Positions 1 to 8,796 of a stretch of DNA of 49,334 nt are shown piece by piece. The DNA is taken from the NCBI GenBank assembly GCA_934215475.1, contig CAKPZY010000012.1, positions 1 to 49,334 on the forward strand, given 5' to 3'. The notes under the pieces were generated by a model, which was given only the letters and a program-made list of their open reading frames with translations, did no database searches and was not told the DNA's origin. Position 1 is the first letter of the stretch, and the number at the start of each line of letters is the position of its first letter. This stretch comes from an uncultured Ligilactobacillus sp. (GTDB lineage: Bacteria > Bacillota > Bacilli > Lactobacillales > Lactobacillaceae). Made by a program: the position numbers and the translations under genes.

Positions 1-72
1 ATTGGCTGCAGAAATCAAATATCGATTTCTGCAGCCAATTTTCTATCTAAACACTAGTTTTGTCCCAGCCCC
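1..72 (+). repeat. Dispersed repeat, copy 1, with a perfect hairpin
   Basis: Positions 1-16 and 25-40 approximately form a perfect inverted repeat (arm ATTGGCTGCAGAAATC, loop of about 8), followed by TTTTCT, so it could end transcripts entering from the left. Positions 1-24 match the reverse complement of 9188-9211 at 22 of 24 bases, and 53-72 match the reverse complement of 9147-9165 (ACTAGTTTTG then CCCAG), so this is one copy of a roughly 65-72 base element found inverted near 9.2 kb. It may extend left of the window. Confidence 0.75.
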
Positions 73-564
73 ATTTTTTTGCATAAACGGTTGTTATTTT
101 CATAAGTGTTATGTAAATCGACCTATTCAGTTGAAAAAGCTAAATGGAAAGTGAAAACCAACCAGCTAAGTGAAACGAAACCAAGTACGCTTCATGCATA
201 TTATTTATTTTTCTTGATCTTTATATCAATATAGATGGCTATTATTTATTGATTACTATTTTGAATAGTTTGTTGTAAAGTGAAGGCAGTTGAATTAGAT
301 GGTATTTTTACTAATTACTCTGGCTCATTTTTAATTTTTTCAGAGCCTTGTGTGGGTGGAAAAATCTTGCATAGACATACAGAATGCTTTATTTTTCATT
401 ATTTTTATGGACAAAAATTTTCAAAAATAGATTGTAACGAAAGCTTTTAGTATTAAATGTGACGTGAAAACGTATCCTTATTTCAGTATCCCTAACTTTT
501 TATTTTCATATGGGAAAAACTAGTGTACAATAGGTTTGTTTCAAAAAGAAAGGTGGTTTTTAAA
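73..564. other. Non-coding stretch upstream of mntH
   Basis: About 490 bases of AT-rich sequence with no convincing reading frame. The only element I would name is the TACAAT hexamer at 525-530, a plausible -10 for mntH, placed 35-40 bases before the preferred TTG start. I see no riboswitch of the yybP-ykoY type and no clear MntR box. Confidence 0.5.
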
Positions 565-2160
565 TTGAGCGAAAATGAGGCAAAAACTCATAAACAACAT
601 TATTTGATCCATTATGCCAATGGACCTTCGCTAGAAGAGATCAATGGTACTGTAGAGGTGCCAAAAGGGAAAGGTTTCTGGAAAACATTATTCATGTATT
701 CTGGGCCAGGTGCACTTGTAGCTGTTGGTTACATGGATCCAGGAAACTGGTCCACATCTATCACTGGTGGGCAAAATTTCTCATACTTATTGATCTCCGT
801 GATTTTGATGTCGAGTTTAATTGCAATGCTACTACAATACATGGCTGCTAAACTGGGCATCGTAAGTCAGATGGATCTTGCCCAAGCAACACGTGCCCGG
901 ACAGGGAAAACTTTAGGCATCATCCTTTGGATCATGACAGAATTAGCTATTATGGCGACCGATATTGCCGAAGTTATTGGTGCCGCGATCGCGTTATATT
1001 TGTTATTCAACATTCCTTTGGTTATCGCTGTTTTCATAACGGTGCTAGATGTTTTGCTTCTGCTTGTGCTAACTAAGGTTGGTTTCCGCAAAATTGAAGC
1101 AATTGTTGTTTGTTTGATTTTAGTTATCTTGGGTGTATTTATTTATCAAGTTGCTTTATCTAACCCTGACTGGGCATCCATGTTTAGAGGATTTGTTCCG
1201 ACAGGAGAGACTTTTGCTAATCATCCGGAAGTCCATGGGATGTCTCCGCTTTCTGGGGCTTTGGGAATTATCGGTGCTACTGTTATGCCGCATAATTTGT
1301 ATCTACATTCGGCTATTTCACAGACTAGAAAAATTGATCATAAAGACGAAGCTGACGTTGCACGGACTGTCCGTTTTTCAACTTGGGATTCAAATATTCA
1401 ATTATCGCTGGCCTTCGTTGTTAATTCACTTTTACTGATCATGGGTGTTGCTGTGTTTAAATCAGGTGTAGTCCAAGATCCTTCTTTCTTTGGATTATAT
1501 GAAGCTTTGTCGGACACAACTAAGTTGAGTAATGGTGTCTTGATTGCTGTTGCACGTTCTGGTGTTTTATCCGTTCTCTTCGCTGTAGCTTTGCTAGCTT
1601 CAGGTCAAAATTCTACGATCACTGGTACTTTGACAGGGCAAGTTGTCATGGAAGGCTTTATTCACATGAAAATGCCTTTATGGGCCCGTCGTTTAGTTAC
1701 CCGTTTAATTTCAGTTATTCCAGTGTTGATCGCGGTGACGACTACAAGTGGTGAAAGTGTCATACAGCAGCATACTGCCATTAATAATTTAATGAATAAT
1801 TCTCAGGTCTTCCTGGCGTTTGCCTTGCCATTTTCAATGTTACCGTTATTGATGTTGACAAATAGTAACGTTGAAATGGGTAAACGATTTAAAAATACTC
1901 TTTGGGTGAAAGTCTTAGGTTGGGTTTCAGTTGTGGGCTTAACTTATTTGAATATGATTGGCCTTCCTGGTTCAATAGAGGGTTTCTTAGGTGAAAATCC
2001 GACTGCTGCGCAGGTCGCAACTGCTGACAACATTGCTTACGTTATCATCGTATTGATCATTGCCTTGCTTGTATGGACAACTGCTGATCTATATCGCGGC
2101 GACAAGCGAATGGCAAGGCAGCGTGAGCTCGAAGCTCATCAAGATCACAAGGAGGCTTGA
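565..2160 (+). CDS. mntH: Nramp-family divalent metal (Mn2+/Fe2+) transporter MntH
   Basis: Proton-coupled uptake of Mn2+ and related divalent metals at the cytoplasmic membrane. About 11 hydrophobic segments are visible. The Nramp metal-site motif DPGNW lies at about residue 58-62 in the first helix and MPHNLYLHS in the sixth, both diagnostic. The frame is open from a GTG at 523, but that GTG overlaps the likely -10 hexamer. The TTG at 565 follows AGAAAGGTGG by about 10 bases and gives 531 residues, the usual length, starting MSENEAK, so I prefer it. The next gene, a universal stress protein, starts six bases after the stop, an arrangement common in lactobacilli. Manganese uptake fits the high Mn demand of these bacteria, which use it against oxygen radicals. 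Confidence 0.93.
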   Translation: MSENEAKTHKQHYLIHYANGPSLEEINGTVEVPKGKGFWKTLFMYSGPGALVAVGYMDPGNWSTSITGGQNFSYLLISVILMSSLIAMLLQYMAAKLGIVSQMDLAQATRARTGKTLGIILWIMTELAIMATDIAEVIGAAIALYLLFNIPLVIAVFITVLDVLLLLVLTKVGFRKIEAIVVCLILVILGVFIYQVALSNPDWASMFRGFVPTGETFANHPEVHGMSPLSGALGIIGATVMPHNLYLHSAISQTRKIDHKDEADVARTVRFSTWDSNIQLSLAFVVNSLLLIMGVAVFKSGVVQDPSFFGLYEALSDTTKLSNGVLIAVARSGVLSVLFAVALLASGQNSTITGTLTGQVVMEGFIHMKMPLWARRLVTRLISVIPVLIAVTTTSGESVIQQHTAINNLMNNSQVFLAFALPFSMLPLLMLTNSNVEMGKRFKNTLWVKVLGWVSVVGLTYLNMIGLPGSIEGFLGENPTAAQVATADNIAYVIIVLIIALLVWTTADLYRGDKRMARQRELEAHQDHKEA

Positions 2161-2166
2161 CGTGAA

Positions 2167-2607
2167 ATGGAAAAACCAAAAACAGATTTTCATCGTCTTT
2201 TAGTAGGTACGGATGATTCTCATGATGCGCAGTTAGCTTTTCATTATGCCATTGACTATGCTCTAGCCAATGACGCAGAGCTTTTCATCGTGACTATCTG
2301 GGAAAGTGATGAGATGAATATTTATCAGGCGCTTGATGACGATTACATTCATGGAGAACGTGAAAAATTGGTCGAGCATGTCCAAAAATATAAAGAAGAA
2401 GCACAGGCTGCTGGGGTTAAAAAAGTTGAAACTGTAGTTGCAGATGGCGACCCTGGAAAGACGATCGTAAATGAAGTTGTTCCGCGCATTAAACCTGATT
2501 TATTGATCGTTGGTTCCCTGGACAAGAAAGGAATCGCTAAACGCTTTGGCAGTCAAGCGGCTTATATTGCCAAATATGCTTCAACTCCAGTTTTAGTAAT
2601 GCGCTAA
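2167..2607 (+). CDS. Universal stress protein, UspA family
   Basis: 146 residues, a single Usp domain. The N-terminus LLVGTDDSHDAQLAFHYA is the usual first strand and helix. The C-terminal GSLDKKGIAKRFGSQA fits the nucleotide-binding G-rich loop of ATP-binding Usp proteins, followed by the typical STPVLVMR end. The ribosome site AAGGAGG at 2149-2155 sits over the end of mntH, so the two are almost certainly cotranscribed. Cytoplasmic; the exact role of such proteins is not known, but linkage to a Mn transporter suggests a stress or metal response. Confidence 0.88.
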   Translation: MEKPKTDFHRLLVGTDDSHDAQLAFHYAIDYALANDAELFIVTIWESDEMNIYQALDDDYIHGEREKLVEHVQKYKEEAQAAGVKKVETVVADGDPGKTIVNEVVPRIKPDLLIVGSLDKKGIAKRFGSQAAYIAKYASTPVLVMR

Positions 2608-2698
2608 TTACTTGGAAAATGAATCTTTAAATACTTATTAGGGAAAAGGAATTGTTTACTTTCTTTTTATAAATGGAACACTAACGAAAGGTACTTTA

Positions 2699-2986
2699 AT
2701 GATGAATGAATATAATTCTTTACTGAACCATTGTCGAGAAGTTGGAGATGCAGTAAAAGAGGAACATTTTAGCTCGATTCTGGACCTTTCAGAGTCGCTG
2801 GGAATTTCTGAAAATATGTTTGCTATCAGATTTGGAGATCTGCCGAAATTTGACCACGTAGATTTAAAAAGCCCCGAAACATGGGGTGATGCCGCTTTGT
2901 GTAAGAGTTTTGGGATCGGTTTTGTTAGAATGAATGCGAATACCAAAAATCGTTTGGATCAATACCTCGATAGCAAGGTTTTCTAA
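2699..2986 (+). CDS. Small hypothetical protein (95 aa)
   Basis: Not recognised. Soluble, mildly acidic protein without signal peptide or membrane segment. The start ATG at 2699 (or 2702) is preceded by GAAAGG at a suitable distance, and the frame is followed directly by a strong terminator at 3011, which supports a real short gene. The reverse frame over the same bases is a shadow. It lies 91 bases after usp and could be read through from it or have its own promoter. Confidence 0.6.
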   Translation: MMNEYNSLLNHCREVGDAVKEEHFSSILDLSESLGISENMFAIRFGDLPKFDHVDLKSPETWGDAALCKSFGIGFVRMNANTKNRLDQYLDSKVF

Positions 2987-3010
2987 AAGATAATAAAATG
3001 AAAATTAGTG

Positions 3011-3054
3011 AAAAATAACGATATCTGTTTATATTTACAGAAATCGTTATTTTT
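3011..3054. terminator. Rho-independent terminator, probably bidirectional
   Basis: Arms 3011-3028 and 3037-3054 are inverted repeats with one mismatch, beginning with an A run and ending in a T run, so it can work on both strands. It closes the mntH-usp-small gene unit. Confidence 0.85.
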
Positions 3055-3084
3055 CCTTTATTAGCAGTTTTTTTTAGCTCTAAT

Positions 3085-3099
3085 TGAAAATGCTTCTCA
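3085..3099 (+). promoter_or_regulatory. Putative Fur-family box upstream of the VIT gene pair
   Basis: The 15 bases TGAAAATGCTTCTCA match the 7-1-7 Fur consensus TGAGAATNATTCTCA at 12 of 14 defined positions. It ends 16 bases before the -35 element of the VIT promoter, a position suited to regulation. Which Fur-family member (Fur, Zur, PerR) would bind is inference. Confidence 0.55.
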
Positions 3100-3115
3100 T
3101 TTAGAATTATTTTAA

Positions 3116-3144
3116 TTAACAGTAACCATTATTGATGTTATAAT
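3116..3144 (+). promoter_or_regulatory. Sigma-A promoter for the VIT gene pair
   Basis: TTAACA at 3116-3121 and TATAAT at 3139-3144 are separated by 17 bases, close to the ideal vegetative promoter. Transcription would start near 3151, about 25 bases before the ATG, which argues against the upstream in-frame GTG at 3149. Confidence 0.75.
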
Positions 3145-3175
3145 ACTCGTGAACTTGAAAAAAGAGGTGGTTATT

Positions 3176-3853
3176 ATGAAAAAGAAGGGATCATTGGCAT
3201 CAAGAATGAACGTTGTTCGAGCTGCTGTGATGGGTGCTAATGATGGTATTCTTTCGGTTGCAGGCATCGTCTTAGGGGTTGCCGGAGCGAATTCCAGTAA
3301 TTATGAAATTTTTTTGGCTGGTATTTCCGGAATGATCGCCGGAACAGTTTCCATGGCAATGGGTGAATATGTTTCGGTCAACACACAAAAGGATTCTCAG
3401 GCCAAAGCAGTGGTTAACCAAAAAATCGCTTTAGGCGAGTCATATGAACATGAAGAAAATTTTGTCCAGCAGAAATATCTAGACCAGGGCATTAAACCAA
3501 CCTTAGCATTGAAGGCCACGAAAGAAATGATGAAAAAAGATGCTTTGCAGACTACCGTCCGTGAAAGATATGGCTTTAACTTGAACGAATATTCCAATCC
3601 TTACTCAGCCGCGATAGCTTCTATGATCTCATTTCCGCTTGGTTCGATCTTACCGTTAGTCGCGATCACTACAGCACCGGAAGCTTGGAAAACGGCGACA
3701 ACTTTTTTAGCCGTCGCTTTCGCATTAGCTATTACCGGCTACAGTGCGGCAGCTTTGAATGGCAGTAAAAAAGCACGTGGTTTGTTAAGAAACATCGTAG
3801 CCGGTGCGTTTACCATGATCATAACTTTTGTTATTGGTAAGATCTTAGGCTGA
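3176..3853 (+). CDS. VIT1/CCC1 family iron/manganese transporter (first of a tandem pair)
   Basis: Integral membrane protein of the VIT/CCC1 family, whose members move Fe2+ or Mn2+ out of the cytoplasm. GANDGILSVAGIVLGV near residue 20-35 and AMGEYVSV near residue 65 are the family signatures, followed by a charged cytoplasmic middle part and three more hydrophobic segments (about 150-225). The ATG at 3176 has GAGGTGG directly upstream and gives 225 residues. The Fur-like box and promoter before it suggest metal-dependent control. It is followed after 14 bases by a paralogue and so forms a two-gene operon. Confidence 0.88.
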   Translation: MKKKGSLASRMNVVRAAVMGANDGILSVAGIVLGVAGANSSNYEIFLAGISGMIAGTVSMAMGEYVSVNTQKDSQAKAVVNQKIALGESYEHEENFVQQKYLDQGIKPTLALKATKEMMKKDALQTTVRERYGFNLNEYSNPYSAAIASMISFPLGSILPLVAITTAPEAWKTATTFLAVAFALAITGYSAAALNGSKKARGLLRNIVAGAFTMIITFVIGKILG

Positions 3854-3867
3854 GGGAGGGATGGGCA

Positions 3868-4548
3868 ATGGCTTCAAACAAGAAACAAACAATGAGTGAG
3901 CGGCTAAATACTCTGCGTGCTGGTGTTTTGGGGGCTAACGATGGTATCTTAACGGTGGTTGGGGTGTTATTTAGTGTCGCTGTGGCAACGAGTAACAGAT
4001 TTACGATTTTTATTGCTGGTTTGTCAGATCTATTGGCTTGTGCTTTTTCGATGGCTTCGGGGGAATACGCATCCGTCAGCACCCAAAGAGATATTGAAGA
4101 AACATCTGCCATTAAAGAAAAGGGCTTGCTCAAAACAGATTTTCCTGGTGAGTTGAATTCGGTCCAAGCATATTATGAAAAGCGCGGTGTTACAAAAGAC
4201 ACGGCGGCAGAGATCGCAAAAGATCTGATGGCTAAAAAGCCACTAGAAACGGTATTGTCCATTAAATATGACGTTACTGAAAACCATTATATGAATCCAT
4301 GGTATGCTGCTTTTGCTTCTCTGATATCGGCTTCCAGCGGCGGTATTTTACCTCTATTTGCAATGACGGTCTCAACAGAAAGTTTCAAATGGCCTTTCAC
4401 AATTTTGGCAGTGTGTTTCTCAGTTGCCTTAACAGGATATCTCAGTGCTCGTCTGGGGGATGGAATGGTTAAACTTGCCATTAAACGTAATGTGATCATT
4501 GGGATCATTACGATGATCATTCACTACGCAGTCGGGCGGATGTTGTAA
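3868..4548 (+). CDS. VIT1/CCC1 family iron/manganese transporter (second of a tandem pair)
   Basis: 226-residue paralogue of the preceding gene with the same layout: GANDGILTVVGVLFSV near the N-terminus, ASGEYASVSTQ after the second helix, a hydrophilic middle domain and three C-terminal membrane segments. GAGGGAGGG just upstream is a strong ribosome site. The two copies have diverged clearly in the middle domain, so they may differ in metal preference or pair as a heteromer; both are guesses. Cotranscribed with the first copy. Confidence 0.88.
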   Translation: MASNKKQTMSERLNTLRAGVLGANDGILTVVGVLFSVAVATSNRFTIFIAGLSDLLACAFSMASGEYASVSTQRDIEETSAIKEKGLLKTDFPGELNSVQAYYEKRGVTKDTAAEIAKDLMAKKPLETVLSIKYDVTENHYMNPWYAAFASLISASSGGILPLFAMTVSTESFKWPFTILAVCFSVALTGYLSARLGDGMVKLAIKRNVIIGIITMIIHYAVGRML

Positions 4549-4886
4549 TTTAAATAATAAAAAGTCGCATTAACTTATTAAAGTCACTGATTTTTTAATA
4601 TTTAAATTCAAACAAAGCAGCAACTAATTGTCGATATTTTACAGAGGAATATTATAATTATTCACATGAAACCTGTTGAAGGCTATTCCCTTTGTTGAGC
4701 CAAGACGCGCTTCAATCAAGCAGTTCATCTTTAATTTGAAACATTTAAGAGCAGCATAATTTGCTGCTCTTTTTGAGTAGTCTGCTGAAGGTGTCAAGCT
4801 TATAAGCGGTCACCAATTAGGATAGGATTAAATTATGATAAAGTTCGCTGTGTCAGTGAAAATGGCTGAATAAGGGGGCTGTCTAA
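4549..4886 (+). other. 338-base gap holding a candidate small RNA
   Basis: No gene-length frame. It carries a TATAAT at 4653-4658, a possible TTGTCG -35 at 4628-4633 (19-base spacer) and a clean terminator at 4748-4774. Since the terminator is 200 bases past the VIT stop, a separate transcript of about 110 bases (roughly 4665-4775) is possible. It includes a 10-codon ATG frame at 4666-4698 without a well-placed ribosome site. Confidence 0.4.
4748..4774 (+). terminator. Rho-independent terminator
   Basis: Perfect 9-base stem AGAGCAGCA (4748-4756) with TGCTGCTCT (4762-4770) followed by a T run. It ends either a long 3' tail of the VIT operon or the candidate small RNA. Confidence 0.88.
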
Positions 4887-5642
4887 GTGAAAGGGAAAAC
4901 AATAACGATTTTCGGAGTACTGGTATTAGGAATTTCTTTGTTTGGCTGTGGGACATCGAACGGTGCGAGCCAAGACAAAGGATCTCCGTCTAAAACTGAA
5001 AAGAAAGTTAATTCCAGTCACAAAGACAAGAAAAAGAGCAGTCAGAGCTCTTCTGAAGTCAGCAGCCAGAGTGAGTCAGTTGTATCTTCTGCATTAAAGT
5101 CTGACTCGTCTAGTCACAATAATGGTTCAGGGATCGACGACACAGGATTCAAGAGCAGAAATTTTCCAGCCAATATGCAAGGAACTTGGTATGATTGGGA
5201 TGAAAATAGCAATTCCGTTAAAACCGTTACGTTTACGGCTAATAAATGGAGCATGCAAAGTGAGCAGCCTTTCACTTATTTTGCTTACGATACAGATGTG
5301 CGGACGGCGCAGGACCGGGCTGCATTGCAAAACCCTGATAAAGGCGACCGCAATAAAGAAAGTAAGTGGGCCGGTTATTCCGAACTTTCTGTGACCAAAT
5401 TCCCAATCAGTCAGAGCGGTCAACCTGTTAAGGTCGTTAATTTGCAAGGTTGGTATCAAAGCGCAGGGGCTGGAACATATTATTATGTCACGGACCCGAA
5501 TATCAATGGAAAAGCAACGCAGGTGTTGACTGAAGCAGAAGGTGCAGGGATCTGGGTGTCTTTGCATTATTACCGGTCGCAGGCCCTGGCAAAACAGCAA
5601 GAAGGCCAGGAATTGCCAACTGATTCGAAACGGATAGAATAA
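4887..5642 (+). CDS. Secreted lipoprotein of unknown function
   Basis: 251 residues. A short basic start, a hydrophobic core and the lipobox LFGC with Cys at residue 21 mark a lipoprotein signal peptide, so the protein is anchored on the outer face of the membrane. Residues about 25-80 form a Ser/Lys-rich flexible linker, followed by a globular domain with many Trp, Tyr and Asn residues. The start is GTG, preceded by AAGGGGG at 8 bases. Such Lactobacillus surface lipoproteins are usually uncharacterised, and I do not recognise the domain. It has its own terminator downstream. Confidence 0.8.
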   Translation: MKGKTITIFGVLVLGISLFGCGTSNGASQDKGSPSKTEKKVNSSHKDKKKSSQSSSEVSSQSESVVSSALKSDSSSHNNGSGIDDTGFKSRNFPANMQGTWYDWDENSNSVKTVTFTANKWSMQSEQPFTYFAYDTDVRTAQDRAALQNPDKGDRNKESKWAGYSELSVTKFPISQSGQPVKVVNLQGWYQSAGAGTYYYVTDPNINGKATQVLTEAEGAGIWVSLHYYRSQALAKQQEGQELPTDSKRIE

Positions 5643-5690
5643 ATAGGAGTTATATCGATCCACATAAATGGCCAAATAAAACTAAGGCCT

Positions 5691-5723
5691 CCAGCAAAAG
5701 ATAGTACTTTTGTTGGTCTTTTT
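5691..5723 (+). terminator. Rho-independent terminator after the lipoprotein gene
   Basis: Perfect 10-base stem CCAGCAAAAG (5691-5700) with CTTTTGTTGG (5707-5716), then TCTTTTT. Confidence 0.88.
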
Positions 5724-5803
5724 AGTGATAGATGTGTTAAATCACTTGTTTTCTCAGCAGATATTTTTTATTATAATGAGATAATAAAACAGGGGGTATA
5801 AAG

Positions 5804-6664
5804 ATGAGTGGGAAAACGATAAGACTCGTAGACCAACAGTGGCAAGGCGGGATGAACGAAGACTATAGTTTTGGTTCAAGGCTTTTATCACATATCGTCC
5901 CGCCAAGTTATTCCAAAAACACCGAGACGATTTTTACTCCGATCAGTTCACGAGCAGTAGCAGAAGGGTCGATTGCAGGTGGAAAGAGTGTTCTAGAACA
6001 AATGCAAGCGACATTTGACATTTTGACAGCCAAAGCTCCGGCACGAGTGGTCACAATTGGTGGAGATTGTGACGTTTCCGAAGCTCCATTTGACTATTTA
6101 CATGGGAAGTATCCTGATAATCTAGGAATTATTTGGTTGGATGCTCACCCAGATGTTTCTGATCAGAGTAATTCTGAGCATGTTCATGAAATGGTACTGG
6201 CTAATTTGTTACAGCAAGGGGCAAAGGCATTCAACGATGCAACAAAAAATCCGTTTAAACCAGAAAATGTACTCTTAGCTGGATTACAATATAAACAATT
6301 ACGGCCGATGGATGAAAAAGTTGACCAGTTAGGATTGAAATATGTCATCCCAGATCAGTTACTTCACGACAGCCTCGCTATTACTTCATGGGTACGCGAA
6401 CATAATTACAGCCATTTAGCGGTTCATTTAGACCTAGACGTTTTGACCCCAAATGACTTTCATTCAATTTTGCCAGCTGAACCAGGACTGGATCTCGCTA
6501 ACTTTGATGCCGCAGTTGGAACATTGAAATTAAGCCAGGTTTTAAGGACCTTACGGGATATTTCCGCGACAGCCGATGTTGTCGGTTTGACACTAGCTGA
6601 GCACATGCCTTGGGATGCTTTGCGCTTAAGAAAAGGACTTAGTGATCTGCGGATTTTTGAATAA
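5804..6664 (+). CDS. Arginase/agmatinase-family (ureohydrolase) protein
   Basis: 286 residues, full length for the binuclear-manganese ureohydrolase family (arginase, agmatinase, formiminoglutamase). The motifs are in order: GGDC at 86-89, DAHPD at 113-117, HVHEM near 126, and HLDLDVL at 208-214. Asp113, His115, Asp117, Asp210 and Asp212 would bind the metals. The first metal-ligand His of the classical GGDH motif is Cys89 here, so activity or metal use may differ. AGGGGG upstream and TATAAT at 5772-5777 support the start. The neighbours are argR and an ArcT-like aminotransferase, which suggests arginine or a guanidino compound as substrate; the exact substrate cannot be read. Confidence 0.82.
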   Translation: MSGKTIRLVDQQWQGGMNEDYSFGSRLLSHIVPPSYSKNTETIFTPISSRAVAEGSIAGGKSVLEQMQATFDILTAKAPARVVTIGGDCDVSEAPFDYLHGKYPDNLGIIWLDAHPDVSDQSNSEHVHEMVLANLLQQGAKAFNDATKNPFKPENVLLAGLQYKQLRPMDEKVDQLGLKYVIPDQLLHDSLAITSWVREHNYSHLAVHLDLDVLTPNDFHSILPAEPGLDLANFDAAVGTLKLSQVLRTLRDISATADVVGLTLAEHMPWDALRLRKGLSDLRIFE

Positions 6665-6884
6665 AAAATATAGTCTCGGGTATGGGCTGGGAGACGTTTT
6701 AGTTTCTGCGGATCAATTAGTTAAATGAACTATTTTTAACTGAATTAGGATACATTTAAGGAATAAGTTTAGCCTATTTTGCTGAGCCGTCAATTAGTAT
6801 CAAAAAAAGATTTTTAGGGTAGTGATGTCTTACTGTTGTTAGCCATTTTTGGCACAGAAAAAGTAATAAAGGAAGGACAATCAA

Positions 6885-7352
6885 ATGGACCGTCGGGCGC
6901 GCTTAGATTTGATCAAGGAGATAATTCACAATAAAAAAATTTCCACCCAGCGAGATTTGCTCGAAGAATTGCATAAAAGTGACGTTCAAGTCACTCAAGC
7001 TACTGTTTCTCGGGATATTAGGATGCTTGAGCTAACTAAAAAAAGAGATAAGGCAGGGAAAAGCTACTATACAACTGCCGACCAAACAAAACACGAAGAA
7101 CAATATGCTAAGATCTGTCGAGCCGTGAATGAAAACGTGCACGGGATAGACAGAGTAGCCTGGTTGAACATCTTGCATTTGCCGTTGAATTCTGGTTACG
7201 CCGATGTTTTGGGTGCTTTGCTGGATGATTTGGGATCTTCTGTCATTGTCGGTACTTTGGCTGGTAACGACACTTTGGTGATTATAAGCAAAGATGAACA
7301 GGCAGCTGCTGAAGTTTATTCTTTCGTTACTGCACATATGAATGAACAATGA
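6885..7352 (+). CDS. argR: Arginine repressor, ArgR/AhrC family
   Basis: 155 residues. The N-terminal winged helix (about 1-70) has the family motif TQATVSRDI, and the C-terminal hexamerisation and arginine-binding domain has GTLAGNDT near residue 125. It binds ARG-box operators in response to arginine and controls arginine synthesis and catabolism. Lactobacilli often carry several ArgR paralogues; this one sits between an arginase-like gene and an ArcT-like aminotransferase, so local control of arginine breakdown is likely. GGAAGGAC before the ATG is the ribosome site. Confidence 0.9.
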   Translation: MDRRARLDLIKEIIHNKKISTQRDLLEELHKSDVQVTQATVSRDIRMLELTKKRDKAGKSYYTTADQTKHEEQYAKICRAVNENVHGIDRVAWLNILHLPLNSGYADVLGALLDDLGSSVIVGTLAGNDTLVIISKDEQAAAEVYSFVTAHMNEQ

Positions 7353-7448
7353 AAATCGGCGGCTGTAACTTTGAAAGAGTTCTTTATTTTTGGCATATTT
7401 TTTATGTTTGCAAGGCGAGTCACAGTTGAATTGAGAAGAGGGTAGAGA

Positions 7449-8567
7449 ATGAAGATTCGAGATTTTGGTGTTGAGTCCTGGTTGAATAATTGGGAGAAAA
7501 AAGCAGCCTACGATATTTCTCAAAGTACGATCTCTTCTCTGACCATGGATAAGCTATTTGCCTTATGCAAGGATGATCCTGTTCCTTTTTTTAAGCAGCT
7601 CTCTGGTTTGAAAATGAACTACGGCTGGATCGAAGGCTCTCCAGAATTTAAGCAAGCAGTAGCTGCCCGCTATCGTCAGGTGGTTCCCCAGCAAATCTTG
7701 CAAACAAACGGTGCCAGCGGGGCTAATAATCTTGCTTTCTATTCTTTGATAAAGCCCGGAGATCACATCATTAGCGAGTACCCCTCCTATCAACAGTTGT
7801 ATGACATTCCGCAGTCTTTGGGAGCACAGGTTGATTATTGGAGGATCCGTGCAGAAAATCAGTGGCAGCCTGATCTAACGGAACTGGCCGCGATGATCAC
7901 TCCACACACTAAGATGATCTGTTTAAATAATGCAAACAATCCGACAGGGACTTTGTTATCGCGGCCTTTTTTAAAACAGGTGGTAGAACTAGCCAAGAAA
8001 GTCAACGCTTACGTTTTGGTAGATGAAGTTTATCATCCGCTGGTAAAAACCGCTGACTGTGCCTCGATCGTTGATCTTTATTCTAAAGGCATCGCGGTCG
8101 ATTCTCTCTCAAAAAGCTGGTCTCTTCCTGGGTTGCGCATCGGTTGGATCATTGCAGACAAAAAGACAAGCGATGTTTTTCGCAAGTATCGGGATTATAC
8201 AATGATTAGCGCAGGAGTATTGAATGACGCGATTGCGGTTTATGCTTTGCAGCATACACAACAAATTTGGCTCCGTAATCAACAGATAGTCCAGGACAAT
8301 TTAAAGATCTTTTTGGATTGGGTCCAAAATGAACCGCGTGCGCAAGTAGTGGCTCCTAAGTTTGTTTCCGTTTCGTGTGTTCATTTGGATATTCCAGTCA
8401 GCACCGAATATTTTTGTAAGGAACTATTGGTTTGTAAGGGGGGGTTATTGGTTTCTGGCGAGAGGTTTGATCTGCCAGGTTATGTCAGATTAGGATACTG
8501 TGCTGATCGAAAAGTGCTGATCAAGGGTTTAAGTCTGTTATCGGAATTTTTACGACAGTACGACTAA
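7449..8567 (+). CDS. arcT: PLP-dependent aminotransferase, ArcT-like
   Basis: 372 residues, fold type I aminotransferase class I/II. Visible motifs: NNPTG-type NANNPTG near 160, DEVYHPL near 185, and the PLP lysine in SLSKSWSLPGLRIGW near 220. The N-terminus MKIRDFGVESW and the overall pattern resemble ArcT, the transaminase found in arginine deiminase loci of lactic acid bacteria. There is no arcA, arcB or arcC in this window, so this is a separate arginine cluster with argR and the arginase-like gene. The substrate, perhaps an arginine or ornithine derivative, is inferred. AGAGGG upstream supports the ATG. Confidence 0.8.
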   Translation: MKIRDFGVESWLNNWEKKAAYDISQSTISSLTMDKLFALCKDDPVPFFKQLSGLKMNYGWIEGSPEFKQAVAARYRQVVPQQILQTNGASGANNLAFYSLIKPGDHIISEYPSYQQLYDIPQSLGAQVDYWRIRAENQWQPDLTELAAMITPHTKMICLNNANNPTGTLLSRPFLKQVVELAKKVNAYVLVDEVYHPLVKTADCASIVDLYSKGIAVDSLSKSWSLPGLRIGWIIADKKTSDVFRKYRDYTMISAGVLNDAIAVYALQHTQQIWLRNQQIVQDNLKIFLDWVQNEPRAQVVAPKFVSVSCVHLDIPVSTEYFCKELLVCKGGLLVSGERFDLPGYVRLGYCADRKVLIKGLSLLSEFLRQYD

Positions 8568-8796
8568 AAGATTTGCTAATAAGTTTTTGAACGAATACTG
8601 ACCTCTTGGAATAAAATTTTCGATGATCGGCATGAATCATATGTACGATCTCCTTATTATTGATTGCTTAGAAAACTCATCAGTTGATGAACTTAAGCCA
8701 CATATATTTTATAATGGGGCACGTATAGAAAAAATGAGAGAGCAACGGCTGGGACAAAGCTCAGAAAAATAATTTGTAGACAGTAATAAAAATTGG

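Noticed and set aside
523..564. Upstream GTG at 523 as the mntH start.
   Set aside because: It overlaps the probable -10 hexamer TACAAT, and the TTG at 565 has a strong ribosome site and gives the usual MntH length.
5127..5675. 182-codon minus-strand frame opposite the lipoprotein gene.
   Set aside because: The plus frame has a clear lipobox, linker and ribosome site; the reverse frame has Cys-rich random-looking sequence and no ribosome site.
6673..6695. GTCTC/GAGAC hairpin after the arginase-like gene as a terminator.
   Set aside because: Only five base pairs, a large loop and a weak T run; not listed as a feature.
7032..7523. 163-codon minus-strand frame spanning argR and the start of arcT.
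   Set aside because: It is opposite two genes with recognised family motifs and has no ribosome site or family resemblance.
8623..8772. 49-codon plus-strand frame after arcT.
   Set aside because: No good ribosome site, ends within the GGCTGGGACAA repeat, and no recognisable sequence.
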